From Halobacteriovoraceae bacterium (lineage in GTDB: Bacteria; Bdellovibrionota; Bacteriovoracia; Bacteriovoracales; Bacteriovoracaceae), in assembly GCA_020635115.1 (NCBI GenBank), contig JACKAK010000001.1:62001-126000 (forward strand): 64,000 nucleotides of DNA. The letters are read 5' to 3'. The notes under the pieces were generated by a model. That model was given only the letters and a program-made list of their open reading frames with translations, was not told the origin of the DNA and did no database searches. Of the stretch, positions 32,959-42,220 are shown piece by piece. Numbering within the stretch: position 1 is the first letter of the stretch; each line of letters opens with the position of its first letter. Made by a program: the position numbers and the translations under genes.

Positions 32959-35064
32959 TTACTCCAAACCTTCAAAATACTTTTTTCCATCTTCTGGTCT
33001 AAAGACAGTTCCGCCATCTGGATTTCTTGAATTTTCGATAACAACAGTTTTAGACTTTTCATCCCAATAGGCTTTTCGTCCTTCTCGTAGTTCTTTAGCT
33101 TCTGATGGATTTTCGATAATTTCTTTTATTTTTTCTTTAAATTCTTCTTGAGTTTTGATTTCTGGAAATTCATCATTTTCTATTTTGTGCTTATCCCATG
33201 CATGACCACCACCAATTTTATCGGCTAGTTCTTTAGCTGAACCACTCTTACTAGACTCAATGTTCTCCAAATATTCTTCTTCATCATTATCTTTTTGAGT
33301 GATAATATCTAAAGCTACATTAAATTCTCCCAATGAATTATCTTCATAATTTTCCTTCAAGACAAGTAGTGATTTAAATGAATTCTGGTCTTGTGTAAGA
33401 AGTATTCCTGTTCCAATCAATAAATTTGAAGATAACTCATAAGAAAGCAAACTCGCTCCTAGTGCTTTGATCAACGTTGACGAAGGCGACCTTCCTTCTT
33501 CTTCAATTATATTATTTACTTCAGAAACTAAATACTGAATGTCCTCAGGCGTAGCATTTAAAAATAATTCACCTAACTCAGGCAAATAGTTAACCTGAGC
33601 ACTTTTCATTGACATCAGTCCATCGACTAAATTATTGATACTTTCTTCTTTAAAAATATGATTATAATTTGGAGATATACCCTTAAATGTTTCAAAGAAT
33701 TCTTCCCTTTTCTCAAGGGGAATCGAACCAAATGGAAGAAGGATTGTTTGTTTTTTACTCTCTTCGTCAACATATTCTCCGCCCATTCCAAGAACATTAA
33801 AATTTTCATCCATTGCTAGCGAAATATAAACGCTATCAGAATTGAGTTGTCGATTTAAGCATTTATTAAAACTACCACCTTCTAATACCTCAATGCCACA
33901 TCCAACTAACGAACCTGGAGTTTTTAAAAGACCGATTGTCATTCTAGATGTAATGTCTTTAAATCTCTCTTTGGCACTTCTCTTTCGATACTCAACTTTA
34001 TAAAAGGACTCAATTTGATCAAACTGAGTAGTTTGGATATCTATCAATTCTCGTTGAAATTTTTCAACTATATCAATAATTTCGCTCTTGTTCTCAGAAT
34101 TATCTAAGTTTAAATTTGAACCTTTAAACTGATTTTTTAAAATTTGATTTACATCGTACTTTGTAATTCCTAATTTTAAAAGTTGCCCCTTTGAAAAATC
34201 TAGCTTCGATTTACCATATGAATTAATATCAAAACTCTTCAGGTATTGAATTGATTTTTGGAGTAATTCTGCTTTTGAAACTTTGTAATTTAACAATGCA
34301 GTCATAACTGGAATTAAAATATTTTTTTCAAGTTGATTATCAACTTTTAAATGTTCTCTATATTCACTTTCCGTACAAGGGAAGTTAACGACCGGATGCC
34401 CCTTAGGAGGATATATCCTTTTGTGTTGCGGAAAATATTTTGGAGGTGTATTCCATAGACATTTCTGATTCATCTCCATATAGAATATACCTGCCCTAAT
34501 ATCTGCAATGAATTTCTTCAAATTTTCTGTAAGAAATGCCTTTGAATAAAAGGACAATTCAAGCTCTATTTTTTTTGTCTCTTGAATTAATTTCAAAATG
34601 TCATTAACAAGACTAAGTCTATAAATTCTTTCCTTTTCTAATTCCTTCCATTTTTCAACTGAATCTAAATTTAATTCATTAATTCCATAAAGATTGATAA
34701 GATTATTTCGAACTTCTTCCTCATCAAAAACACCAAGTGTTGAATTCAACCATGATTTTCCACTCAATGATTTTACTGAAATTCGACTATTACTTCCTCT
34801 TCTAGATAGACTTGAAGTTAAAAAATCATTAAAGTTCTGTTCTCCTCCTGCCAATTTGAAGAGTGAAATGATAACATCAGGGCATCTTTTGAACTTAATG
34901 ATAAAAAACAACTTATTATAAGCTAAATCTCCTGACTGCTTACATAATTCACTTTGCAAAGATATATAATCGTTGAACAACTCTTTTTTGATTTCCACAT
35001 GATCGCTTGCAAATAATTGACCTATCCAAATTGCAAGTACAAATAATATAAATTTAAACCGCAC
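32959..35064 (-). CDS. Secreted polymorphic-toxin-like protein, 701 aa
   Basis: The start is GTG 35064 behind AAGAGG. A signal peptide (RFKFILFVLAIWIGQLFA) leads into a long unknown, mostly helical region to about 600, with a mildly hydrophobic patch near 560 (GASLLSYELSSNLLIGTGIL). The last 85 residues form a compact domain: GGGHAWDKHK, EFPEIKTQEEFKEKI, ELREGRKAYWDEKS and PDGGTVFRPEDGKKYF. H, KH, GR and GTxF in this order resemble nuclease toxin modules of the BECR (EndoU/colicin E5/RelE) kind. The family match is by eye. A small cytoplasmic protein follows, fitting immunity. A relic of a related gene is at 21443-21507. Confidence 0.65.
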   Translation of the reverse strand: MRFKFILFVLAIWIGQLFASDHVEIKKELFNDYISLQSELCKQSGDLAYNKLFFIIKFKRCPDVIISLFKLAGGEQNFNDFLTSSLSRRGSNSRISVKSLSGKSWLNSTLGVFDEEEVRNNLINLYGINELNLDSVEKWKELEKERIYRLSLVNDILKLIQETKKIELELSFYSKAFLTENLKKFIADIRAGIFYMEMNQKCLWNTPPKYFPQHKRIYPPKGHPVVNFPCTESEYREHLKVDNQLEKNILIPVMTALLNYKVSKAELLQKSIQYLKSFDINSYGKSKLDFSKGQLLKLGITKYDVNQILKNQFKGSNLNLDNSENKSEIIDIVEKFQRELIDIQTTQFDQIESFYKVEYRKRSAKERFKDITSRMTIGLLKTPGSLVGCGIEVLEGGSFNKCLNRQLNSDSVYISLAMDENFNVLGMGGEYVDEESKKQTILLPFGSIPLEKREEFFETFKGISPNYNHIFKEESINNLVDGLMSMKSAQVNYLPELGELFLNATPEDIQYLVSEVNNIIEEEGRSPSSTLIKALGASLLSYELSSNLLIGTGILLTQDQNSFKSLLVLKENYEDNSLGEFNVALDIITQKDNDEEEYLENIESSKSGSAKELADKIGGGHAWDKHKIENDEFPEIKTQEEFKEKIKEIIENPSEAKELREGRKAYWDEKSKTVVIENSRNPDGGTVFRPEDGKKYFEGLE

Positions 35065-35088
35065 AAATACCTCTTGTTTTAATTCTGC

Positions 35089-35937
35089 TTAAACTGTCTC
35101 TTTCTTTTTTTCTTCCTTAATTTGTTCTTTTACAATTTTATTACCTTCTTTTGCTTCATCTTTCACAATTTTATTATCTTCTTTTGCTTCATCTTTCACA
35201 ATTTTATTATCTTCTTTTGCTTCATCTTTCACAATTTTATTATCTTCTTTTGCTTCATCTTTCACAATTTTTTCATCTTGTGAATTTCCCGGTCTTATTA
35301 GAACTTCAGGGTATTGATAAATGAAATACACTAATGCTGCGGCCAATACAGGAATAGAAAGCAATCTAAAAATCTTAACTAAAACGACTGCACTCACGAG
35401 AAAGGTGGCAGCGTACACAACATTTTTAAAAACATCTTCCTGATGGTAAATATCAGAAATCATTTTTTTTGTCTCTCCAAAACTAGGAACATAATCACCA
35501 ACTTGTAGTTTATCAGTTCTTGAGTCTGAAAATAATTCTAAAAAGGCATGTTCTATTTTTTGTCTATTTGAAATCTGGTCACTTTTTGTATCAATAATGA
35601 TTGACTTGCTGTCAATGACTTTGGAAAAATCAGCACTAAGTCTTGTAATCAAAATGCTTTGAAGATTTTTTCCCTTATCAAATTCTGAAATCACCACACT
35701 AACACCTGCACTTTCACCATTATCTAAGTCAATCACAATTCGAGTAGGGTTTTGTTGGTTGTAAACTTCTACTAAACTTAGCTTGTAGCCTTTTTCATCA
35801 ACAAATGTGATGCTATCATTTTCAAGTTGTTCTAAATTTAATTTGATCATTTCCTTACTTACTTTTGCTGGCGTTGTGGCATAAGTTGAGTGAAGAGTAA
35901 GAAAACAAATTAAAATATAAATAAATAATCTTCTCAT
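35089..35937 (-). CDS. Exported membrane protein with charged repeat tail, 282 aa
   Basis: A signal peptide (MRRLFIYILICFLTLHSTYA) is followed by a strand-rich domain with YKLSLVEVYNQQNPTRIVID. Two membrane segments come next, about 170-210 (VVYAATFLVSAVVLVKIF and LLSIPVLAAALVYFIYQY). The C-terminal 70 residues are repeats of IVKDEAKEDNK and a lysine/glutamate tail, probably a flexible charged helix on one membrane face. No family was recognised. It sits between the second dynamin-like gene and the toxin gene, with 37 and 24 base gaps, so it is one operon. It may anchor the complex. Confidence 0.65.
   Translation of the reverse strand: MRRLFIYILICFLTLHSTYATTPAKVSKEMIKLNLEQLENDSITFVDEKGYKLSLVEVYNQQNPTRIVIDLDNGESAGVSVVISEFDKGKNLQSILITRLSADFSKVIDSKSIIIDTKSDQISNRQKIEHAFLELFSDSRTDKLQVGDYVPSFGETKKMISDIYHQEDVFKNVVYAATFLVSAVVLVKIFRLLSIPVLAAALVYFIYQYPEVLIRPGNSQDEKIVKDEAKEDNKIVKDEAKEDNKIVKDEAKEDNKIVKDEAKEGNKIVKEQIKEEKKKETV
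35140..35272 (-). repeat. Four tandem 33-bp coding repeats
   Basis: Units with the same 33-base period start near 35151, 35184, 35217 and 35250. Each encodes the 11 residues IVKDEAKEDNK, with near-perfect DNA identity. They make the charged tail of the 282-residue membrane protein and could change copy number. Confidence 0.8.
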
Positions 35938-35974
35938 ATAAACCTCTCGTTCTTAAAAATATTTATCATTCTTT

Positions 35975-37981
35975 TTATTCATGATTTTTATTCTCTTTTT
36001 CCATTTTTCGTTCGAATTCTAGATTTTTTCTGTATTGTTTATTCAAATTCCCATTTACGATTTGCTTGTGTACTTTTTTACTTTTAGATAGCTTTACTAA
36101 CTGCTCTTGCATATCTTTCACGATTTTCATCTGTTCAGCATCAGGAAGGCTTTTTCTTTCATCAAGCTTAGCTTCAATCTCAGATGAGGAGTGACTATTT
36201 GCAAGTGGCATCAATTGACCTTTAAAGTGTTTTGCAAGTTGATTATTACTACGTTTTGTATTTTTTGTAGTCGTTTTTAATCTCCATCCTCTAAAAAGGT
36301 TTCGAATAAGGCCTTTTATTTTTGTTGAGCGGACGGGATCTAAACTTGATAGGTCTATTAATTTCAAGAGATTTTCTAATGTCATTTCAACTTTATCTAG
36401 AGGAACTTGTTTTTCAGGGTCTGTCAGTTGTTTCAGGGCATCTAAGATCATTTTTTTTATTTTATTGTCATTAAAAAAATTATCGTCATCTCGACTTTTT
36501 TCCCACTGATTAATAATCTCTTCTTTTAGTGAAATTGAATCTAATACATGTTCTATATAAAAGCTTTGATCATCAAGTTCTTTAGAAAATATATATTTTT
36601 TGATGTATGCCTTAAACTTCTTGGAATATTTTTCATATTCAAGATCTAATTGAGCGCTAAAATTTTTAAAGCTCATTATTTGTTTCAATATTTCATCATT
36701 TTTCTTAAAATAATCTTTTATATCTTGATCACTTATTTTACTAGATTTTGATAGTCTATTTTGTAAATCTTTTAAATCTTCAAGTTGCGCTTGAGAAATG
36801 TTCGAATCTTTTTTCAATTCCACATCTGAAAATGGATTAAATTTACTATAAAATTCAATCATCACTTCATTTATATACTGAGCTACATACTGGAGAGCGA
36901 AATCTCTTTTCGCAGATTTTATAAAATATTTTGCCGACTGCCCACCAAGGTAGGAATACATTTTTTTTAATCTTTCAATTTTTAATTCAAACTCATATTG
37001 TATATTATACAAGCTATCAAAAACTTTCTCATATCCTTTATTTCGACTTCCTGGTACGTCTGCTTGAAATAATTTCCAAGGTGTCACAAAATTATTATAG
37101 ATTTTATCTCCAAGTCTTTCTCTAACATATTCGGTGATTTCGTCAAAATATCTGGGATCTTCAACAGGATCACCAATAATGACGAGTTCTATACCTCGTT
37201 CTTTTACAAGTTTAACGATATAATTTATTTCCGTTTCTAATGTATTCATTTCACCATCGACAAGAAGAATTAACATTCCAGCAAGAGATGTCTGTCTATT
37301 AAGATGATCAGTATGGATTATATTTAGATCTAATGGGGGATATTGAACATAAAATCGACTTAATTGAGTGATATCAAAATTGTCTTGCTCTAACACAATT
37401 TTTCCTTCTCCAGGAGTAAAATCTTGATAAGAAGTTTTTATAATATCACTATAATGACTACTTTTATCTAGTATATGCTGTCTAAATCTTTCACGAAGTC
37501 TTCTTGATCCTCCAAAGATAGCAAAGTAAGTTTTGAATTCATTTAATAAGACTTGAAGCTCTGTATAACTGTGTCTAAGATCCTCTAAATCCATAACAAG
37601 CTCTTCTTCACTTCCAATATCTTTCAACTTTTTCTCTATATTTTGAATAACTTCTATGAATCTATGATTTTGAAATCGAAAATTTTGAATTTCTGTTAAA
37701 ACTTTGGGGACAAGTTTTGGATCGATTTGTCTGTTATTTTTAAAAAGTTTTAGTGCTTTTCTAGTTGCTTTTTCACTAAGCTCAAATTGGTGAGTTTGAG
37801 AATTCATTTCAACAGATAGCAGATTATTATTCAAAGTTATTCTTTCATTATTAACAATAATTCCAGAATTGTCTCTGTTTAACATCGCAAGTTCACATTT
37901 CTTCAAATCAGTTGTGAGGCCTGGGCCTGAAAAAAACATGACAATCATTATATTGAGAGTTAATTTAATCTTGCATTTCAT
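35975..37981 (-). CDS. Exported degenerate dynamin-like protein (second of pair), 668 aa
   Basis: An N-terminal leader (KIKLTLNIMIVMFFSGPGLT) is followed by helices and then a Rossmann-like set of strands. TYFAIFGGSRRLRERFRQHI (about 151-170) stands where a P-loop would be, but GKS/T is absent. PLDLNIIHTDH and AGMLILLVDGEMN are at about 215-250, then IELVIIGDPVEDP. The order of strand, loop, helix, strand and a distal VIIGDP strand resembles a G domain without catalytic residues. The rest is long helices. It begins 1 base after the stop of the first dynamin-like gene. Dynamin-like identity is inferred from layout and pairing. Confidence 0.5.
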   Translation of the reverse strand: MKCKIKLTLNIMIVMFFSGPGLTTDLKKCELAMLNRDNSGIIVNNERITLNNNLLSVEMNSQTHQFELSEKATRKALKLFKNNRQIDPKLVPKVLTEIQNFRFQNHRFIEVIQNIEKKLKDIGSEEELVMDLEDLRHSYTELQVLLNEFKTYFAIFGGSRRLRERFRQHILDKSSHYSDIIKTSYQDFTPGEGKIVLEQDNFDITQLSRFYVQYPPLDLNIIHTDHLNRQTSLAGMLILLVDGEMNTLETEINYIVKLVKERGIELVIIGDPVEDPRYFDEITEYVRERLGDKIYNNFVTPWKLFQADVPGSRNKGYEKVFDSLYNIQYEFELKIERLKKMYSYLGGQSAKYFIKSAKRDFALQYVAQYINEVMIEFYSKFNPFSDVELKKDSNISQAQLEDLKDLQNRLSKSSKISDQDIKDYFKKNDEILKQIMSFKNFSAQLDLEYEKYSKKFKAYIKKYIFSKELDDQSFYIEHVLDSISLKEEIINQWEKSRDDDNFFNDNKIKKMILDALKQLTDPEKQVPLDKVEMTLENLLKLIDLSSLDPVRSTKIKGLIRNLFRGWRLKTTTKNTKRSNNQLAKHFKGQLMPLANSHSSSEIEAKLDERKSLPDAEQMKIVKDMQEQLVKLSKSKKVHKQIVNGNLNKQYRKNLEFERKMEKENKNHE

Positions 37982-37982
37982 A

Positions 37983-40517
37983 TTATTTCCTATTCTCTGA
38001 AATTACTTTATCAATAATTTTATTTACGATTTTATTTAATTCGTCCTCTTTTATGTGTGGTCGTTTGCGCAATTCTTCATTGATCATTATTTCAATTTCT
38101 TCATTTTCCTTTTCGCTGAGTTGTAATTTTTCGATTCGACTTGTTGAAATAGCTGCTTTTATGCTTAGATCTCTTGCACGTTCTAAATTTAATAAATGTT
38201 CACCAGAAGTATTACTTTTAGGGCCTTCAATTTCTTCTTTTAAAGGGCCAAGAATATTTGTAAGTGCCATATCTTTGAAATTTGAAGATACTTCTTTAAC
38301 GATTGTACAAGCAGTCAAACGATTCGTTGCCATTTTTTGTAACCGATCAATAATGAGATAGATTGATCCGGTTATTAAAGGTAATCCACTAAAGATAAGA
38401 TTTTCGATTTCTTTACTGCTGGAGACAATTCCTTCAGAATGTGTTTTATCATAACCTTTTTTGTTTTGAAGGTGGTCAGTATAATTAATCCAAATTGCGA
38501 TCGCAGCGCCAAAAGTAAGAAATACCGTAGAATATGCTGCGGTATCACGACAAGCATTCATGGGAGCTGATAATAACATTTTATTTGTCATTGAATTGAT
38601 CATTTTTTTTCTCACTTTCGCGACATATGGATTTTCATCTTTAGAATCGATTTTAGTATGTTCAGATGTTCGTAACATTAAATCTATACCTTTTGTCATT
38701 TGATCAATTTCTCTTTCTAATTGATATTTACCATTTTCTATTTCTTTTTGAGTGGGAGAATGTGAAGTGAATTTTTCAATAATTCTTCTTTGAATTGCTT
38801 CTTTTACTAATATTGGGTCGATCCCCTTTTCTTCACGGTTTTGATGTTCTCCGAATTGACTTTCATTTTCATTAAAGAAATCAACGACCATTTTATCTCG
38901 AAGAGATAAATTGAGTTCTTGAATGGTTTGATGGAAACGAGAAGAAACTATCCCAAGGATCTGCCTATCAATAAATGTTTCATTCAAACGTATATTGTTG
39001 TTATTTGATTTCTTAGTCAGAGTGATTTTTTGAATAAACGTATCAAATATACTTTGAATTTCCTTTACCTCATCTTGAGTGAAGGCAACTGCATTTTTAA
39101 GGTTATCGTAAACATTACCTGCAACATTTCCACCCTTTCTTAAACCATCTGCCATTACTTTAAATTTTGGGATTGGGATCAACCCCATAATTGCAAGTGA
39201 AATATCACCTGGTGTTGTTGGCAAGTAATAGGCATTAGTCTTTAGAAAGTCACTAGAGAGTTTGTATAATTTATCTTTCAATTCTTTTGATAATTTTAAC
39301 TCAAGATCTTTTGAAGTTTGTTTAATAAGTAAATCTAAAGATTGTAAGATGACATAATCAACTGATTCATTTAATAACTGTTCTAAGTAAACATGAGTTA
39401 ACTCTGATTCAAATTTCGTTGCAATTTGTTGATTATTTTCTTTAAACCTAGAATCAACTAGTTGTTTCGTTTGCACATCATCTAATAAACTAAATACTTC
39501 TTCAGTAATTGTTCCATGGGTGTCAACCTTTGAAATATTGTCTTTGCTAATACTCCAAAAACTTACAGTGCATTTATCTTCTTTTGATTTAATGTTTTTT
39601 TCAACCATTTGAATAATTTCTTTGGCACCATCTCCAACTTCTAAATTTGGATCTGCAAATCCATCGTCAAAAAAAACAAAAATATTTTTTCCTTTTAGTG
39701 AAATCTTATCATATTCAAAATATCTTAATTGAGACATAAGACTGTTTTCAATTGCCTCTAAATTCAAGCTGTTTTTTCCAGAAGAATATTTATCTATCAC
39801 TGGAGAGATATGAAGAAATACATAATCACTCTGATTTAAAAGATTTGAAAAGTTTGAAAGTTCACCATTTCGTTCAAAAGCAACAGAAAGATTTGCTGGA
39901 GGTGCATTAAAAAAACTGACTCCTTTTGGAAAATCTTCATTTCCTATATAAATACTAAGTTTAGAGTTGCTACGTAGGACTTCATCGAATGCATACCGTC
40001 GACGAATGAAAAGACGATCAATTTTATCACTATGCTGAATTTCCCCTGAAAAATTTAAATGATTTTGGACGTTTTTCGGATCAATACCTGCATTTTCTGA
40101 AGTGTAATAGACAAAATGTGGTAAAACATTATCACTTGGCCTTACCATTGCATCTGAATTTGTGAGTCTGTGGATAAAGTTTGTCTTATCAACGTCATTA
40201 TTCCCCATGACAAATATCTTGAGCCCCTCTAACTCCAAGGAATCTAGAAGATCTTCCAGTTCCTGGAATTGAGAACTTTCCTTTTTTCTATTGAAATTCT
40301 TGTTTTGACTAGCGAGTCTCATCATTTCCAATCTCAACACTTCAAATTCATTGAGATCTAGATGATCCTTTTTATTGTTTCTTGAAACAATTGATTTATA
40401 AAGGATTAGCTTAGTGTCCTTCTCTATAAAGTTTTCTTCACAGGATTTAGTAGATTTTGCAGCAATCGCAATTTTAGCAACATGAAAAAATATTATAAAT
40501 AAAATGAAATACTTCAT
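37983..40517 (-). CDS. Exported degenerate dynamin-like GTPase (first of pair), 844 aa
   Basis: I place the start at ATG 40517, 6 bases after TTGGAG; a start at 40589 would bury the signal peptide (MKYFILFIIFFHVAKIAIAA). Residues about 99-112 read LKIFVMGNNDVDKT, a P-loop in which the glycine before K is D. FFNAPPAN (about 225) replaces the DxxG switch, and IFVFFDD comes later as the base-binding strand position. Near 675-745 two hydrophobic segments (STVFLTFGAAIAIWINY and IFSGLPLITGSIYLII) form a hairpin, as in membrane-inserting bacterial dynamins and mitofusins. Long helices flank it. Secretion of such a protein is odd because GTP is cytoplasmic. Confidence 0.5.
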   Translation of the reverse strand: MKYFILFIIFFHVAKIAIAAKSTKSCEENFIEKDTKLILYKSIVSRNNKKDHLDLNEFEVLRLEMMRLASQNKNFNRKKESSQFQELEDLLDSLELEGLKIFVMGNNDVDKTNFIHRLTNSDAMVRPSDNVLPHFVYYTSENAGIDPKNVQNHLNFSGEIQHSDKIDRLFIRRRYAFDEVLRSNSKLSIYIGNEDFPKGVSFFNAPPANLSVAFERNGELSNFSNLLNQSDYVFLHISPVIDKYSSGKNSLNLEAIENSLMSQLRYFEYDKISLKGKNIFVFFDDGFADPNLEVGDGAKEIIQMVEKNIKSKEDKCTVSFWSISKDNISKVDTHGTITEEVFSLLDDVQTKQLVDSRFKENNQQIATKFESELTHVYLEQLLNESVDYVILQSLDLLIKQTSKDLELKLSKELKDKLYKLSSDFLKTNAYYLPTTPGDISLAIMGLIPIPKFKVMADGLRKGGNVAGNVYDNLKNAVAFTQDEVKEIQSIFDTFIQKITLTKKSNNNNIRLNETFIDRQILGIVSSRFHQTIQELNLSLRDKMVVDFFNENESQFGEHQNREEKGIDPILVKEAIQRRIIEKFTSHSPTQKEIENGKYQLEREIDQMTKGIDLMLRTSEHTKIDSKDENPYVAKVRKKMINSMTNKMLLSAPMNACRDTAAYSTVFLTFGAAIAIWINYTDHLQNKKGYDKTHSEGIVSSSKEIENLIFSGLPLITGSIYLIIDRLQKMATNRLTACTIVKEVSSNFKDMALTNILGPLKEEIEGPKSNTSGEHLLNLERARDLSIKAAISTSRIEKLQLSEKENEEIEIMINEELRKRPHIKEDELNKIVNKIIDKVISENRK

Positions 40518-40763
40518 TGTTAACTCCAAATAAATGTCTAAAAATTTCTTAATCAATAACTTAAAAGTAAAAACATATCTACTTAACAACTAATTTATTT
40601 TAAAAATGAAAAGATTGATTGGACTTTAAACTATCATTTATACTGAATATAAACTCTTCAGAGCTAAAATATTAAATAATACATCCAATTCAGTTTAGAA
40701 AGTTGTGATCAACAGTTATATTGAATTGGTGTACTGTAAAAACTAACTTCACAACACTAACTA
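40518..40763. other. Leader region of the dynamin-like operon
   Basis: AT-rich sequence between the operon and the IS element. The operon promoter should be here, but several weak AT-rich boxes compete and none stands out. The IS insertion at 40764 may have cut it off from older upstream control. Confidence 0.35.
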
Positions 40764-41632
40764 GGGGCTGTCCAGAATTCCCGGCCTCGCATCAAAGTTT
40801 TAACCATATATAAGCACATGCCAAAGAAAGCATGGATTTGTAATTTCTTTTGAGTTTATCAAACCTAGTTGCAATGGACATGTAGTGCTTCAACCTAGCG
40901 AAAATATTTTCTACTTTATATCTTTCTCTGTAGGCCGTTTTGTCTAAATTAGTGTTTCCAATCTTCGAGTTTTCTTTCCTGGGGATTACTGGAATTGATT
41001 TTGTTCCTCTGATTACCCAACGAAGATATTCACCATCATACCCCTTATCAGCAATAGTATAAGTACTATGAGGAGTTCTTTCTATAAGTTCTGGTGCCAT
41101 TTTTATATCATGAACTTGCCCCTCAGTAATTTCAAAATCAATTGGATTCGCGTGAGAATCAACAACCATATGTATTTTAGAACTATTGCCTCCAGCTGTT
41201 TTTCCAATACCACTCTCGGCGTCCTTACGTGCACCACAAGCATGTTGATGAGCTTTGACTACACTTCCATCAATAATTTTCCACTCCATATCTGGTTCAA
41301 CTACAAGTTTCAGAAATATACTCTTTAATTTGTCGTACTTGGACCAGTCGTTAAATCGCGAATACACTTTTTTCCAGCTCCAGTGCTCTTGTGGTAAGTC
41401 TCTCCAGGGGCATCCAACTCTCATTTTGTACAAAATTCCTTCTGTGGTATGTCGAAGATCAGGCTTGTCATAGATGCCATTTTGAGACATTATTGGCCAT
41501 AACTTCGACCAAAGCTCATCTGTGAGCATTAATCGAGGCATAAGTAAGTCCTTTGTTGTTTTTTGCAAATCAATTCTAAGGACTTACTTTCAATTATGCA
41601 TACGGCCCTGAGTCGAATTCTGGACAGCCCCT
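40764..41632. mobile_element. IS5-family element, complete, 869 bp
   Basis: GGGGCTGTCCAGAATTC (40764-40780) and its exact inverse (41616-41632) are the 17-bp terminal repeats. TA on both sides (40762-40763 and 41633-41634) is the target duplication, as in the IS427 group of IS5. One transposase gene fills the element. Perfect ends and an intact gene indicate a recent insertion. Confidence 0.9.
40792..41541 (-). CDS. IS5-family transposase
   Basis: ATG 41541 lies 8 bases after AAAGGA; an ATG at 41568 is in frame but lacks a site. The 249 residues have the N-terminal LTDELWSKLWPIM helix and CPWRDLPQEHWSWKKVYSRF. The DDE core is seen as WKIIDGSVVKAHQH, TIADKGYDGEYLR and YRERYKVENIFARLKHYM. This matches IS5/IS427-type DDE enzymes that cut and paste DNA. 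No internal stop or shift is seen. Confidence 0.92.
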   Translation of the reverse strand: MPRLMLTDELWSKLWPIMSQNGIYDKPDLRHTTEGILYKMRVGCPWRDLPQEHWSWKKVYSRFNDWSKYDKLKSIFLKLVVEPDMEWKIIDGSVVKAHQHACGARKDAESGIGKTAGGNSSKIHMVVDSHANPIDFEITEGQVHDIKMAPELIERTPHSTYTIADKGYDGEYLRWVIRGTKSIPVIPRKENSKIGNTNLDKTAYRERYKVENIFARLKHYMSIATRFDKLKRNYKSMLSLACAYIWLKL

Positions 41633-41634
41633 AA

Positions 41635-41872
41635 ATTAAACTTGGACTGGAATCGTCAAAGGTAATGGATGAAGAGACAAGCAGCATACTTCCTGAAGAT
41701 ATTACGGAAGAACGGAACAATAAAATAGATGAAATTCCGTATAATTTTTTGACAGTATACTTTTTTTACATACATGGCCCGATCTGATATTTTCGTAACC
41801 TTCTGAAATTAAGAGTTATTCTTCCTAAATTTATGGCACAAAATCTGCAATTAAGCTTAAGAGGAGATTAAT
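41635..41872. other. Intergenic, nothing recognised
   Basis: A short frame near 41668 (MKRQAAYFLKILRKNGTIK) has no ribosome site and no family. The plus-strand gene at 41873 has AAGAGGAG before its ATG, so its promoter should be here, but no clear boxes were found. Confidence 0.35.
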
Positions 41873-42220
41873 ATGAAAACTTCATTTATCATACTTTTTA
41901 CATTACTTAGCTCTACTTTATCGGCCTTTGAGCTTTACTGTTATACACCTCGAAAATCGAAATGCTTTAAAGTATCACAAGATAACTTCACTGTGCTTGA
42001 AGAAAGAGGAAATCAGAGATCTCGTGGAATTTCATCTGTTGAAAAACTTAAGACCCTCTATACTGGTAAATCTCTCACAAAATATGTGAAATTTGAAGGT
42101 GATGATTATCAAATTCACGTTGATAATATCAATTCCCCATCAGATATGAATGATTACTTAATAGTAAAGAATTCTGAAGGACATGAAATGATTTTTTCGC
42201 TTACCTGTGAACAAATTTAG
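41873..42220 (+). CDS. Small exported protein, unknown, 115 aa
   Basis: A clear signal peptide (MKTSFIILFTLLSSTLSA) is cut before FELYCYTP. The mature part of 97 residues is strand-rich with three cysteines (ELYCYTP, KSKCFKV, LTCEQI), so a disulfide is likely. A good ribosome site, AGAGGAG, precedes the ATG. I recognise no family. It converges with the lipoprotein gene, sharing 4 bases. Confidence 0.7.
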   Translation: MKTSFIILFTLLSSTLSAFELYCYTPRKSKCFKVSQDNFTVLEERGNQRSRGISSVEKLKTLYTGKSLTKYVKFEGDDYQIHVDNINSPSDMNDYLIVKNSEGHEMIFSLTCEQI

